64,000 bases of DNA from Streptomyces sp. NBC_01716 (GTDB lineage Bacteria; Actinomycetota; Actinomycetes; Streptomycetales; Streptomycetaceae). The notes beneath the pieces are model-generated. The model had not been told where the DNA came from and did not search any database. It saw only the letters and a program-made list of their open reading frames with translations. Made by a program: the position numbers and the translations under genes. Every line of letters starts with the position of its first letter. The stretch's first letter is position 1. The stretch covers positions 4,092,001 to 4,156,000 of the forward strand of contig NZ_CP109181.1 in assembly GCF_036248275.1 (NCBI RefSeq). Reading direction: 5' to 3'. This document shows positions 41,765-50,133 of the stretch, piece after piece.

Positions 41765-42748
41765 GTGTCGACACACCTCACTCGCCGTATCACCGTGGCC
41801 GCGGCGGTCACCGCGTTCGCCGTCTCGCTCTCCGCGTGCGGCGGCGACAGCGACGAGCCGTCGGACAAGGCCGGGGGCAAGAGCGGGTCGGGAGCGACGC
41901 ACTCCGTGCGGACCGCCATGGGCGAGGTGAAGGTCAAGGACGACCCCGAGCGCGTCGTCGTCCTCGACACGGACGCGCTCGACTCCGCCGTCACGCTCGG
42001 GATCACCCCGGTCGGCGCCACGACCGCTGTCGCGGACACGCCGTTCTCCACGTACCTCCCCGAGGACAAGCTCAAGGACATCAAGCCCGTCGGCCTGATC
42101 GCGGAGCCGAACCTCGAAGCCATCGCCGCCCTGAAGCCCGACCTGATCCTGAGCAGCAAGGTCCGCGACGAGAAGAACTACAAGTCGCTCTCCGAGATCG
42201 CCCCGACCGTCTTCTCCGACACCACGGGCCCCAACTGGCGCGCCAACTTCGAGCTGCACGCCGACGCGCTGGGCAAGACGGCTGAGGCGAAGACGATCGC
42301 CGCCGGCTACGACACCCGTGTGAAGACCCTGACCACGGCCCTCGGCGGCCCGGCGGAGGCGAAGAAGACGACGTTCGGCTTCGTCCGCTTCGTGGAGGGC
42401 GCGGACACGCGCCTCTACCTCAACGACACGTTCGTCGGCTCGGTCTTCGGCGACCTCGCCGTGGGCCGCCCGGCCAACCAGGACAAGGACGGCTTCTCGC
42501 TCGACGTCAGCCCGGAGAAGATGGACGAGGCGGAGGCGGACGTCATCTTCTACTCCACCTACGGCGACGCGAAGAAGGCCAAGGAGACGGAGATCCTCGG
42601 CGGCCCGCTCTGGAAGAACCTGACGGCGGTGAAGGACAAGACGGCCTTCAAGGTCGACGACAACCTCTGGATGCTGGGCATCGGTTACACGGGCGCGGGC
42701 CAGGTGCTGGACGAGATCGAGAAGAACTACGACGGGGCCGCGGGCTGA
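41765..42748 (+). CDS. Iron-siderophore ABC transporter substrate-binding lipoprotein
   Basis: A 327-residue FecB/FepB-like protein with a signal peptide ITVAAAVTAFAVSLSAC (acylated Cys25). The first lobe has RVVVLDTDALDSAVTLGITP and EPNLEAIAALKPDLILSS; the second has FGFVRFVEGADTRLYLND and DVIFYSTYGDAKKAKE. A long helix links the lobes, as in the family. GTG at 41765 follows GGGAGG. The lipoprotein would hand a ferric siderophore to a permease not present here. It converges on the hydroxylase gene, 9 bases away, making a compact iron locus. Confidence 0.92.
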   Translation: MSTHLTRRITVAAAVTAFAVSLSACGGDSDEPSDKAGGKSGSGATHSVRTAMGEVKVKDDPERVVVLDTDALDSAVTLGITPVGATTAVADTPFSTYLPEDKLKDIKPVGLIAEPNLEAIAALKPDLILSSKVRDEKNYKSLSEIAPTVFSDTTGPNWRANFELHADALGKTAEAKTIAAGYDTRVKTLTTALGGPAEAKKTTFGFVRFVEGADTRLYLNDTFVGSVFGDLAVGRPANQDKDGFSLDVSPEKMDEAEADVIFYSTYGDAKKAKETEILGGPLWKNLTAVKDKTAFKVDDNLWMLGIGYTGAGQVLDEIEKNYDGAAG

Positions 42749-42757
42749 TCGGGGAGT

Positions 42758-44149
42758 TCACGGACGCACCACCGCCGAGCCGGGGTCGGGGTCCGGGTCC
42801 GGGTCCGGGGCGCCGAAGGTCGTCCAGGCCGAGCGGGGCGGGAGCCGCAGGACCTGGCGGTCCGCCACCGCGTTGAGGATTGTCGCCGCGCGCCAGGCGC
42901 CCAGTGTCAGGTCGGGGGCGCCGACACCATGGGTGTGGAGTTCCGCGTTCTGGACGTACAGGCGGCCCGGGACCCGTGGGTCCAGTGCGACGCGGTAGTC
43001 GGCGTCTATCCGGTAGCGGCCCTTGTCGTCCCAGTCCACCAGGGCGGCTAATCCGCCCCGGCCGCCGAGGAAGGCCGGGCGGGACGCCGTGTAGCCGGTG
43101 GCGGAGACGATCGCGGACGTGCGGATCTCGAAGAGCGCGTCCTGCTGGGTGTGACGGCACGTCAGTACGTATTCGTCGCCGGACACTTCGGCGGCGACGA
43201 CGGCAACTCCCGGATGCAGCGCGGCCCTTGGCTCCGCCCCGCCGATCGTGCGCTCGTACAGCTCGTCGTGCAGCTCGCCCAGTGTCTCCTCGCTGACACC
43301 CTTGTAGAGCTGCCACTGCTCGCCGACGAGTTGTTCGCGGCGGGCCTCGGGGAGAGCGCGGAAATAGCGTATGTAGTCGGGTGTGAAGTGTTCGAGCCCG
43401 ATCTTGGAGTACTCCATGGGCGCGAACGCGCCCGTGCGGGCGAGCCAGCGGACGTACGGTCCGCCCGCGCCGTCGCCGTCCTGGTGACGCAGCAGATCCA
43501 GTGCGACCTCCGCGCCCGACTGCCCGGCGCCGATCACGGTCACGTCGTCGCGGGCGGCGAGCCGGGCGCGGTGGGTGCGGTAGTCGGCGCTGTGCAGGAC
43601 GCGGCCCGCGTGGGCGCTCTGCGCGATCAGCGGGCGCAGCGGCTCGGGCACGACCGGGTTCGTCCCGACGCCGAGGACGACCTGGCGGGCGAGCACCCGC
43701 GTGAGGGTTCCGTCGGACGCGCGGTGGGTGACGACGAACGCCTCCTTCTCCTCGTCCCAGCCCAACTCCTCGACGCGCGCGTCGAATTGGCAGGACCCCA
43801 GCGACTCGGCGACCCAGCGGCAGTAGGCGTCGTACTCGCGGCGCGGTATGTGGAAGCGCTCGGAGAAGAAGAAGGGGAACATCCGGTCGTGGTGGCGGAG
43901 GTAGTTGAGGTACGACCACGGGCTCGTCGGGTCGACCATCGTCACCAGGTCGGCCAGGAAGGGGACTTGGAGGGTGGTGCCCTCCATCAGCAGGCCGGGG
44001 TGCCAGGAGAACGCGGGCTTCGCGTCGAGAAAGAGCGTGCGCAGTTCGGGCGCGCCGTCGGCCAGCGCGGCCAGCGAGAGGTTGAACGGGCCGATCCCTA
44101 CACCGACCAGGTCGTACATGTGGGCCACAGCCGACTCTGACTCGGTCAC
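42758..44149 (-). CDS. Siderophore N-hydroxylase (lysine/ornithine/diaminopropane N-monooxygenase family)
   Basis: A 463-residue FAD/NADPH monooxygenase of the IucD/PvdA type; GTG start overlapping the decarboxylase stop (GTGA). FAD site VGVGIGPFNLSLAAL, family stretch LLMEGTTLQVPFLADLVTMV, NADPH site VTVIGAGQSGAEVALDLL, and the C-terminal ATGYTASRP. From its operon partners the amine is probably 1,3-diaminopropane, as for RhbE, though lysine-type substrates are possible. Codon 367 (43049-43051) is TTA, so translation may depend on the bldA tRNA. The C-terminus has a repeated Asp-Pro stretch. Product: a hydroxamate precursor. Confidence 0.93.
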   Translation of the reverse strand: MTESESAVAHMYDLVGVGIGPFNLSLAALADGAPELRTLFLDAKPAFSWHPGLLMEGTTLQVPFLADLVTMVDPTSPWSYLNYLRHHDRMFPFFFSERFHIPRREYDAYCRWVAESLGSCQFDARVEELGWDEEKEAFVVTHRASDGTLTRVLARQVVLGVGTNPVVPEPLRPLIAQSAHAGRVLHSADYRTHRARLAARDDVTVIGAGQSGAEVALDLLRHQDGDGAGGPYVRWLARTGAFAPMEYSKIGLEHFTPDYIRYFRALPEARREQLVGEQWQLYKGVSEETLGELHDELYERTIGGAEPRAALHPGVAVVAAEVSGDEYVLTCRHTQQDALFEIRTSAIVSATGYTASRPAFLGGRGGLAALVDWDDKGRYRIDADYRVALDPRVPGRLYVQNAELHTHGVGAPDLTLGAWRAATILNAVADRQVLRLPPRSAWTTFGAPDPDPDPDPGSAVVRP

Positions 44150-45699
44150 CGCTTCTCCTCCGCCTCACCCGCCGCCACCACCGCGTGCAGCAGCCGCTCC
44201 ACCTCCGCCACCGTCGTATGCGGATTCAGCAGCGTCAGCTTCAGCCGGACGCGCCCCGGACCCTCGCCCGGCAGTTCGGTACGCCCCACCACCGCACCAC
44301 CCTCGCGCAGCAACCGCCGTCGCAGCGAGGCGTTCACCTCGTCGGTGCGGGCCCCGTCCGCCGGCCCCTCGGGGACGTAGCGGAACAGGAACGCCGTCAG
44401 CGCCGGGTCCCCGGCCTCCTCCCCGTGCAGTTCAAGTCGCGGGTGCGCGGACACCGCCCGCGCCCCCGCCACCGCCAGTTCGTGGCACGCGTCGACCAGC
44501 CGCCCGAGGCCCTCGCGGCCCAGCGTCCGCAGCGTCACCGCGATCTTGAAGGCGTCCGCGCGCCGCGTCGTACGCAGCGAGAGACCGAGCAGGCTCGGAT
44601 AGCCCGCGTCCTCGTCGTCCGCCGGGTTCAGATAGACCGCGCGGCGGGCGAGTGAGGCGTACGTCTCCGACTTCCGCACCAGGAAGACGCCTGCGGCGGC
44701 CGGCTGCCAGCCCAGCTTGTGCCAGTCCAGGGAGACGGAGTCGGCCAGTTCGATGCCGTCGAGCAGCGGCGCCAGCCGGTCGGACAGCAGCGCGCCGCCG
44801 CCGTACGCGGCGTCCACGTGCAGCCACGCCCCGTACTGTGCCGCCAGCTCCGCGCACTCCCGCAGCGGGTCGATCGCACCGGTGTCGGTCGTGCCTGCGG
44901 TGGCGACGATCGCGACCGGCAGCTGCCCGCGCTCGACGCACGCCTCCAGGGTCGCCGCCAACGCGCTTGGTTTCATGCGGAGTTGGGTGTCCACCGGCAC
45001 CGGGATCACCGCGTCCTCGCCGAGACCCAGCAGGGCTGCCGCCCGCTGCACCGAGAAGTGCGCGGCGGCCGACGTCAGGATCCTCGGCCGCGCCCCCGCG
45101 CCGGCGCCCACACCCGCCCTCGGTACCCCGGTCAACTCGATCTGCCGGCCGCTCGCGGCGCCCAGCACGCGGTCCCTGGCCAGCATCAGACCCATCAGGT
45201 TCGACTCCGTGCCACCCGAGGTCAGCACGCCGGCCGCCTCGCTGGGGTCGTACCCGAGCATGCCCGCAAGCTCCTCAAGGAGCAGGGTTTCCAGGGCAGT
45301 TGCGGCAGGCGCCTGGTCCCATGAGTCCTGGGAGGGGTTCAGCGCGGACACCGCCAGGTCGGCGGCGACGGCGACGGCCAGCGGCGGGCAGTGCAGATGG
45401 GCCGCGCACGCGGGGTCGGCCGGGTCCGCGCTGCCGTGCGCGAGGAGTTCGGTGAGCCGGCCGAGCGCGGCGGGACCGCGCGCGGAGCGCAGCGCATCGG
45501 CGACGGCCGCCGTGATCTCCGCCGGCTCACCGGGCGGGACGGGCCCGCCGCGCCGGGCCGCGCCATCGGCGAGCGCGCCCAACACCTCGCGTACCAGGGG
45601 CTCCAGGGCGGCGGCCCCGCCCGTCCCGCCCGACAGGGCCGTACCGGTCGCGGGTCGGAGCGCTTCGTCCACGGCGGCGCCCAGCGCGTCGGTGGTCAC
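44146..45699 (-). CDS. PLP-dependent L-2,4-diaminobutyrate decarboxylase-like protein
   Basis: A 517-residue group II decarboxylase. GTG start at 45699 shares GTGA with the upstream stop. PLP-site features: GVLTSGGTESNLMGLMLARD, His214 in SAAAHFS, Asp296 in LHVDAAYGGG and the Schiff-base lysine 328 in SLDWHKLGW. The pattern matches RhbB/DdcA and the related DesA. The aminotransferase encoded just upstream would supply diaminobutyrate, so the expected product is 1,3-diaminopropane. Assignment of substrate is by neighbourhood. Confidence 0.9.
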   Translation of the reverse strand: MTTDALGAAVDEALRPATGTALSGGTGGAAALEPLVREVLGALADGAARRGGPVPPGEPAEITAAVADALRSARGPAALGRLTELLAHGSADPADPACAAHLHCPPLAVAVAADLAVSALNPSQDSWDQAPAATALETLLLEELAGMLGYDPSEAAGVLTSGGTESNLMGLMLARDRVLGAASGRQIELTGVPRAGVGAGAGARPRILTSAAAHFSVQRAAALLGLGEDAVIPVPVDTQLRMKPSALAATLEACVERGQLPVAIVATAGTTDTGAIDPLRECAELAAQYGAWLHVDAAYGGGALLSDRLAPLLDGIELADSVSLDWHKLGWQPAAAGVFLVRKSETYASLARRAVYLNPADDEDAGYPSLLGLSLRTTRRADAFKIAVTLRTLGREGLGRLVDACHELAVAGARAVSAHPRLELHGEEAGDPALTAFLFRYVPEGPADGARTDEVNASLRRRLLREGGAVVGRTELPGEGPGRVRLKLTLLNPHTTVAEVERLLHAVVAAGEAEEKR

Positions 45700-47117
45700 G
45701 CCGCACGCCCCGAAACGCCGGTGGAGTCCGACGCCTTGGACGCCTGCGGCGCGTGCGGCGCGCGCGATGCCTCCACAATCGCGTCCGTCAGCCGCTCCAG
45801 TACGGACTCGGCCTCCTCGTCCGTGATCACCAGCGGTGGCAGCAGCCGCACCGTCGACCCGAACCTGCCGCCCCGCTCCAGGATCAACCCCCGCTCCAGG
45901 CACTCCTCCTGGACCCGCGCCGCCACCTCGGGCGCCACCGGCCGGGCCCCGCACGAGTCCAACGGCCCCTCGGGGTCGACGATTTCTACGCCGATCATCA
46001 GCCCGCGTCCGCGTACGTCGCCGATCAGGGGCAGTTCGGACCGCAGCCCCTCCAGCCGTGCGGTCATCCGCGCGCCGACCGTCGCCGCCCGCTCCGCGAG
46101 CCCTTCGCGCGTGACGTACCTGAGCGTCGCCGCGCCCGCCGCCATCGCCAGCGTGTTGCCCCGGAAGGTCCCGGTGTGCGCGCCGGGCAGCCACCCGTCG
46201 TACTCCCGGTCGTACACGATCACGGCCAGCGGCAGCCCGCCGCCGATCGCCTTCGACATCACCATCGCGTCGGGCACGATGCCGCTGTGCTCGACCGCCC
46301 AGTAGGCGCCGGTGCGCCCGACGCCGGTCTGCACCTCGTCCACGATCAGCGGGATGCCGCGCCGGCGCGTGATGCGCCGCATCTCCCGCAGCCACCCGTC
46401 CGGCGCCGGCACGGCCCCGCCCTCGCCCTGGACGGCCTCCACGATCATCGCCGCCGGCCGTACGACCCCGCCCGACGGATCGTCCAGGAGCCGTTCGGTG
46501 TACGTCGCCGCCAGCTCCGCGCCACGCTCGCCGCCGACGCCGAACGGGCAGCGGTACGCGTACGGATACGGCAGCCGCGTCACCTCACCACCGGCCGCGC
46601 CCCCGCCCGGCACCGGCTCCTTGACGGCCACGCTGCCGGTCGCGGCCAGCGCGCCCGCCGTCATCCCGTGGTACGCGCCGGTGAACGCGAGCACCCCGCG
46701 CCGCCCGGTCGCCGTCTGCATCAGCTTCAGCGCGGCCTCGACCGCGTCCGTCCCTGCGGGTCCGCAGAAGTGCACGCGGGCCCGGTCGGCGAACTCCGCC
46801 GGCAGCGTCTCGAAGAGCGCGTCCGTGAAGTCGTCCTTCTCGGGGGTCGCGAGGTCGAGCACATGCAGCGGGGCGCCGCTGTCGAGCGTGCGCTGGAGAG
46901 CTTCGCGCACGACGGGGTGGTTGTGGCCGAGCGCGAGCGTTCCGGCGCCGGAGAGGCAGTCGAGATAGCGGCGTCCGTCGGTGCCCTCGATCGTCATGCC
47001 GTCGGCACGGGCCGGGACGATCGGGAAGGAGCGGGCGTACGTACGCGCGGACGACTCCCTGGCACGCTGGCGCTCCAGGATGGAGTCGGCGGCGCTCGCG
47101 GTGGCGGGAACGGTCAT
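45696..47117 (-). CDS. Diaminobutyrate-2-oxoglutarate aminotransferase
   Basis: A 473-residue class III aminotransferase starting at ATG 47117 behind GGAG. YLDCLSGAGTLALGHNHP, FCGPAGTDAVEAALKL and FTGAYHGMTAGALAATG lead to the cofactor region IVDEVQTGVGRTG. The PLP lysine is in MVMSKAIGGGLPLAV, and TFRGNTLAMAAGAATL follows. The order and pattern match EctB/RhbA enzymes, which convert aspartate semialdehyde to diaminobutyrate. No ectA or ectC is present, so the role is siderophore and not ectoine supply. First gene of the three-gene operon, behind an iron box far upstream. Confidence 0.93.
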   Translation of the reverse strand: MTVPATASAADSILERQRARESSARTYARSFPIVPARADGMTIEGTDGRRYLDCLSGAGTLALGHNHPVVREALQRTLDSGAPLHVLDLATPEKDDFTDALFETLPAEFADRARVHFCGPAGTDAVEAALKLMQTATGRRGVLAFTGAYHGMTAGALAATGSVAVKEPVPGGGAAGGEVTRLPYPYAYRCPFGVGGERGAELAATYTERLLDDPSGGVVRPAAMIVEAVQGEGGAVPAPDGWLREMRRITRRRGIPLIVDEVQTGVGRTGAYWAVEHSGIVPDAMVMSKAIGGGLPLAVIVYDREYDGWLPGAHTGTFRGNTLAMAAGAATLRYVTREGLAERAATVGARMTARLEGLRSELPLIGDVRGRGLMIGVEIVDPEGPLDSCGARPVAPEVAARVQEECLERGLILERGGRFGSTVRLLPPLVITDEEAESVLERLTDAIVEASRAPHAPQASKASDSTGVSGRAA

Positions 47118-47590
47118 GGAACGGCTCCGGAAGTAAGAGGAGAGGGAGAGAAGGCTCAGTGCGGGTGGCGGAACCGCCCGGGTGCCGGCACCGGCTTCAC
47201 CCCCACGGATGGCCGGCCGAACGCACCGAGTTCACCGAAGCGGGCCCGTTCCGGCGGACATGGTCCGGCGGGACGCCCACGGAGTGGGCCGCGAACGAGG
47301 CTGCGGATGGCGGGAACTGGACGGACACGGCGGCTTCAACCTCGGTTGGGGGCAGGGGATCGACCCGGTTGCGGCATCAGCGTATGAGGGGCCGCGCGAT
47401 CATCGCGTACGAGCGCCGGCCAGGGAGCCCGGCGGTCTCCCGCCAACAGACCGACCAGAAACACTTAGGCGAGCCTAACCTAATGGTTTGCCGAGGTGAC
47501 GCCAAAGCCCCCCGCCCGCCGGGGAAGATTTCCGGACACAGAACCCATGATCATCCAGACCCGGACCCACACCCGCGTCCCGGTCCCGGA
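47118..47590. other. Intergenic region holding the iron box and a long leader
   Basis: 473 bases between the aminotransferase start and the end of the MerR gene, both on the minus strand. No convincing gene is seen on either strand; plus-strand open frames look like chance. The only clear element is the iron box at 47465-47483. If transcription starts there, the leader before the aminotransferase is about 345 bases. It holds only very short open frames (for example an 8-codon one from an ATG near 47407) and a GGCGG/CCGCC hairpin near 47167-47178. Confidence 0.6.
47465..47483 (-). promoter_or_regulatory. DmdR1/DtxR-type iron box
   Basis: On the minus strand the site reads TTAGGTTAGGCTCGCCTAA, one base off the DmdR1 consensus TTAGGTTAGGCTCACCTAA. 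The TAGGTT/TAGGCT inside could serve as the -10. Iron-loaded repressor would block the diaminobutyrate operon here. Confidence 0.9.
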
Positions 47591-47983
47591 TCACGCCGGC
47601 TCCCGCCGCTCCGTGACCTCGATGTAGTGGCGCAGGGTCCGGCGGGTGCGGACGAGCATGTCGATGTGATCGTCCAGCCCCCGCAGGCGCGCCCGCAGCA
47701 TGTCCAGCAGGCCGGGGCAGGGTTCGAGATCGGGCGCGTCACCTGAGGCGCACGGCAGCAGGATCGCGATCTCCTCCGTCGAGAGACCGGCGTCGAGCAG
47801 CTTCCTGATCTGCGTCACGGTCGTGACGGCATCGCCGCCGTACTCGCGGTAGCCGTTCGCGCCACGACCGGGTTCGAGCAGGCCCTGCGACTCGTAGTAC
47901 CGCAACTGATGCGCGTTGACGCTCGTCCGCCGGCTCAACTCCCCGATCAGCACGTCGGCCCCCCGTTTCCCCTTGACCTTCAT
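47591..47983 (-). CDS. MerR family transcriptional regulator
   Basis: A 130-residue MerR protein with ATG at 47983. LIGELSRRTSVNAHQLRYYE and GLLEPGRGANGYREYG are the helix-turn-helix and wing. TVTQIRKLLDAGLSTEEIAI follows, then a dimerisation helix. Two Cys in LPCASGDAPDLEPCPGLL could bind metal or be redox-active, but the same pattern occurs in non-metal members. It is divergent from the oxidoreductase gene, with a dyad across its own start. Confidence 0.92.
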   Translation of the reverse strand: MKVKGKRGADVLIGELSRRTSVNAHQLRYYESQGLLEPGRGANGYREYGGDAVTTVTQIRKLLDAGLSTEEIAILLPCASGDAPDLEPCPGLLDMLRARLRGLDDHIDMLVRTRRTLRHYIEVTERREPA

Positions 47984-47994
47984 ATCGGTATGAA
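47979..47994. promoter_or_regulatory. Dyad overlapping the MerR start codon
   Basis: TTCATATCGGTATGAA is a perfect 6-4-6 inverted repeat covering the ATG of the MerR gene and 45 bases before the divergent oxidoreductase start. It is a likely operator for both genes. Confidence 0.65.
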
Positions 47995-48038
47995 CGTTGA
48001 GGATTCTGCCACGCGCCCCCACGACCCCGGAGCCGGAC

Positions 48039-48476
48039 ATGACTACGACCACCGCACCGTTCAACCCGCGCACGCTGCTCGCGGAGAGCCGCCTTGGCGT
48101 CCTCGCCACGATCAAGTCGAACGGCCTGCCCCAGCTCTCCCCGGTGATGCCCTTCTACGACGAGGAGGCCGACGTCCTGTACGTATCGATGACGGAGGGC
48201 CGCGCCAAGACGACAAACCTCCGCCGCGACCCCCGCGCGGCCCTGGAGGTCACGAGCCCGGACGGCTGGTCCTGGGCAACGGCGGAGGGCCCGGTCGCCC
48301 TCACGGGCCCTGGCACTGACCCCGAGGGCCCTGAGGTCGAGGCCCTGGTCACCTACTACCGCCGCGCGGCCGGCGAACACCCGAACTGGGCCGAGTACCG
48401 CTCAGTGATGGTCTCGGACCGCCGGGTCCTGATGACGATGCGAGTGACCCACGTCTACGGCGAAAGGATCGCCTGA
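48039..48476 (+). CDS. PPOX-class F420/FMN-dependent oxidoreductase
   Basis: A 145-residue split-barrel flavin/deazaflavin enzyme starting at ATG 48039. The family pattern runs LLAESRLGVLATIKSNGLPQ, LSPVMPFYDEEADVLYVSMT, then the cofactor stretch RAKTTNLRRDPRAALEV. The C-terminal RRVLMTMRVTHVYGERIA also fits. F420 versus FMN cannot be decided from the sequence alone. Probably controlled by the divergent MerR protein. Confidence 0.9.
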   Translation: MTTTTAPFNPRTLLAESRLGVLATIKSNGLPQLSPVMPFYDEEADVLYVSMTEGRAKTTNLRRDPRAALEVTSPDGWSWATAEGPVALTGPGTDPEGPEVEALVTYYRRAAGEHPNWAEYRSVMVSDRRVLMTMRVTHVYGERIA

Positions 48477-48491
48477 CACCGGCCCCACTCC

Positions 48492-48516
48492 CCGCCCGCC
48501 CGGCTCGGGCGGGCGG
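48492..48516. terminator. Strong hairpin between convergent genes
   Basis: CCGCCCGCCCG at 48492-48502 and CGGGCGGGCGG at 48506-48516 form a perfect 11-bp stem with a 3-base loop. It lies midway between the oxidoreductase and SDR stops, so it may serve both. Confidence 0.8.
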
Positions 48517-48522
48517 ACACCG

Positions 48523-49200
48523 TCAGCGCCCCTGGTACGACGCGCCCTCCGCCCATGCCGGGCCGCGTGTCGGGATCGCGCCGAGGACCTCGACCGGGAT
48601 CACCGCGCCCGTGTCCGTGGCCTCCGGCCTCGTCAAGTGGATCGCGAGGTCCGCGATCTGCTGGGCCCGTTGTGCGCGGGCCAGGCGGGAGCCGCTCTGT
48701 GCCGCCCCGTACGTGATCACGTTGACCGTCACGTCCGAGCCCCGGCACTCGTGGACCAGGTGCCAGGCCAGGCTCATCAGGTCCGCGTGCGGGGCGCCGC
48801 CCGCCAGGGTGGAGCCGCGGCCGAGGCCCTTCGTGGACGCGATCAGGACGATCCGCCCGTGCCCGGCCTCGCGCATGCCCGGCAGCGTGCGCCCGATGAT
48901 CGCGTTCGCCCTGGCCCGGGTCCCGGCGGCGGCGGAGACGGAGGATTCATCGGTGTGGTGCTCGTGCCGGTCCGCGTCCACGACCAGGACGTCGACCGTT
49001 CCGTGCCCGGTCTCGAACTCGGATACGGCGGCGTCCAGTTGGAGCGCGTCGCTCACATCGCACCGTACGTTGTAGAGCTCGTCGGGAGGCGTCCCGCGCT
49101 CGTAGAGGAACCCGACCCAGTCGTCCTGGCGGGCATACGCGGCGGCCACGCTCTCCGCGCTCCCGCTCGCCCCGCTGACGACCAGCACCGAACGGCTCAC
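48523..49200 (-). CDS. Degenerate short-chain dehydrogenase/reductase family protein
   Basis: A 225-residue SDR-fold protein. GTG at 49200 follows GGGGGAG. The Rossmann start is VLVVSGASGSAESVAAAYAR, VRCDVSDALQLDAAV and VDVLVVDAD, and the serine-bearing strand RIVLIASTKGLGRG is present. The catalytic YxxxK is replaced by a GGAPHADLMS stretch, and the Gly-rich loop is altered. Late features (VNVITYGAAQSG; RPEATDTGAVIPVEVLG) match FabG-like reductases. It is probably not a normal reductase and may be a structural or regulatory paralogue. Confidence 0.82.
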   Translation of the reverse strand: MSRSVLVVSGASGSAESVAAAYARQDDWVGFLYERGTPPDELYNVRCDVSDALQLDAAVSEFETGHGTVDVLVVDADRHEHHTDESSVSAAAGTRARANAIIGRTLPGMREAGHGRIVLIASTKGLGRGSTLAGGAPHADLMSLAWHLVHECRGSDVTVNVITYGAAQSGSRLARAQRAQQIADLAIHLTRPEATDTGAVIPVEVLGAIPTRGPAWAEGASYQGR

Positions 49201-49510
49201 GTCTACCACTCCCCCACTGCGCGTGACGTCACGGTCGCGTACCGACACCCGCGGCTCCGCGCTCGTCGGCCGGTACCAGGCCGTCCACCTGCGGGCGCGC
49301 GAAGACCGCGGGAGGCGGTGTCCCGCGCCGAGTGTTCTGTCCCCGTGGCGCACGCCGGCATATGTCGGGACCGTCTCGTGCGCGGGCTCTCGCGCGGGCT
49401 CATCGGATGCGGTGCTCCTCAATGCGTCCACTACAGCCTCTCCAAGACGGGTTGGTCAGCGCCCATCGGGCCGTGCCCACCAGACAGCGATCCAAGAGTT
49501 GGTCGTACGG
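49201..49510. other. Intergenic region upstream of the SDR gene
   Basis: 310 bases between two minus-strand genes, the SDR and the upstream GHKL-like gene. I see no real gene. It should hold the SDR promoter. CGTGACGTCACG at 49222-49233 is a perfect 12-bp palindrome. Confidence 0.5.
49222..49233. promoter_or_regulatory. Perfect palindrome upstream of the SDR gene
   Basis: CGTGACGTCACG, 22 bases before the GTG start, is fully self-complementary and a candidate operator. No regulator can be named. Confidence 0.45.
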
Positions 49511-49987
49511 TCACGTCTGCGCGCCGAGGCAGGGCGCCTCGGCGGGAAGGGTGGCCGAAGCCGCCCAACTGCCCTGTTGCGCGACGATGTTGACCTGGGC
49601 TCCGCACCGTTGTGTCAGGACCTCCGCCAGGCTCGGGCCGCCGTCGTCCGGACTCTCGTCCGGCCCTTCGGCCGGATGCCCCGCCGGTCCCTCGATCAGC
49701 TCGTCCGAACGGCTCTGCGCCGGCACCGTCACCGTCTCGGTGGGCGCGTCCAGGATCGTGACACTGACTCTTACGGCGACGGCGTCCTCCGGCCCGGTGC
49801 GCTTCGTCACCCCGAGGTAGTAACCGCTGACGCCCACGACACCGATCGCGTGCCTGGCCAGCTGCGCCGCCACCTCTTCGCAGGCGGCGATTTTCGCCGG
49901 TGGCCAGCCGAGACCGGCCAGTTCCTTGCGCACGATGCGCCGTGCGACCTGTATCTGCTCCGGAACGGCCGGTAGTGAGACGTGCAT
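49511..49987 (-). CDS. Degenerate GHKL-type ATP-binding protein (anti-sigma-like)
   Basis: A 158-residue protein starting at ATG 49987. Its layout is that of the Streptomyces HATPase_c proteins encoded near XRE/DUF5753 regulators. These have a first part LPAVPEQIQVARRIVRKELA, then an N-box helix KIAACEEVAAQLARHAIGVV, and a late GPSLAEVLTQRCGAQVNIV where GxGLxLV normally lies. The N-box Asn is missing and the G boxes are poor, so ATP binding and kinase activity are doubtful. It may still bind a partner. It is divergent from the XRE regulator. Confidence 0.75.
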   Translation of the reverse strand: MHVSLPAVPEQIQVARRIVRKELAGLGWPPAKIAACEEVAAQLARHAIGVVGVSGYYLGVTKRTGPEDAVAVRVSVTILDAPTETVTVPAQSRSDELIEGPAGHPAEGPDESPDDGGPSLAEVLTQRCGAQVNIVAQQGSWAASATLPAEAPCLGAQT

Positions 49988-50133
49988 GGCATCGGTTCTC
50001 CGTGACCCCCCGCCCCTCACGCCTCGGCAGCGTGTCGGCGGGGTCGGTACCCGGCCCTGGCGCGGCTGGTTGGGGGGTGCCGCGTAGGGGAACTCCGGCC
50101 TCCATCGTAGCCACGACGCGGACACTCTGCAAC

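Noticed and set aside
47159..47746. Plus-strand open frame in the iron-box region
   Set aside because: No ribosome site or motif; it crosses the iron box and the end of the MerR gene and looks like chance in high-GC DNA.
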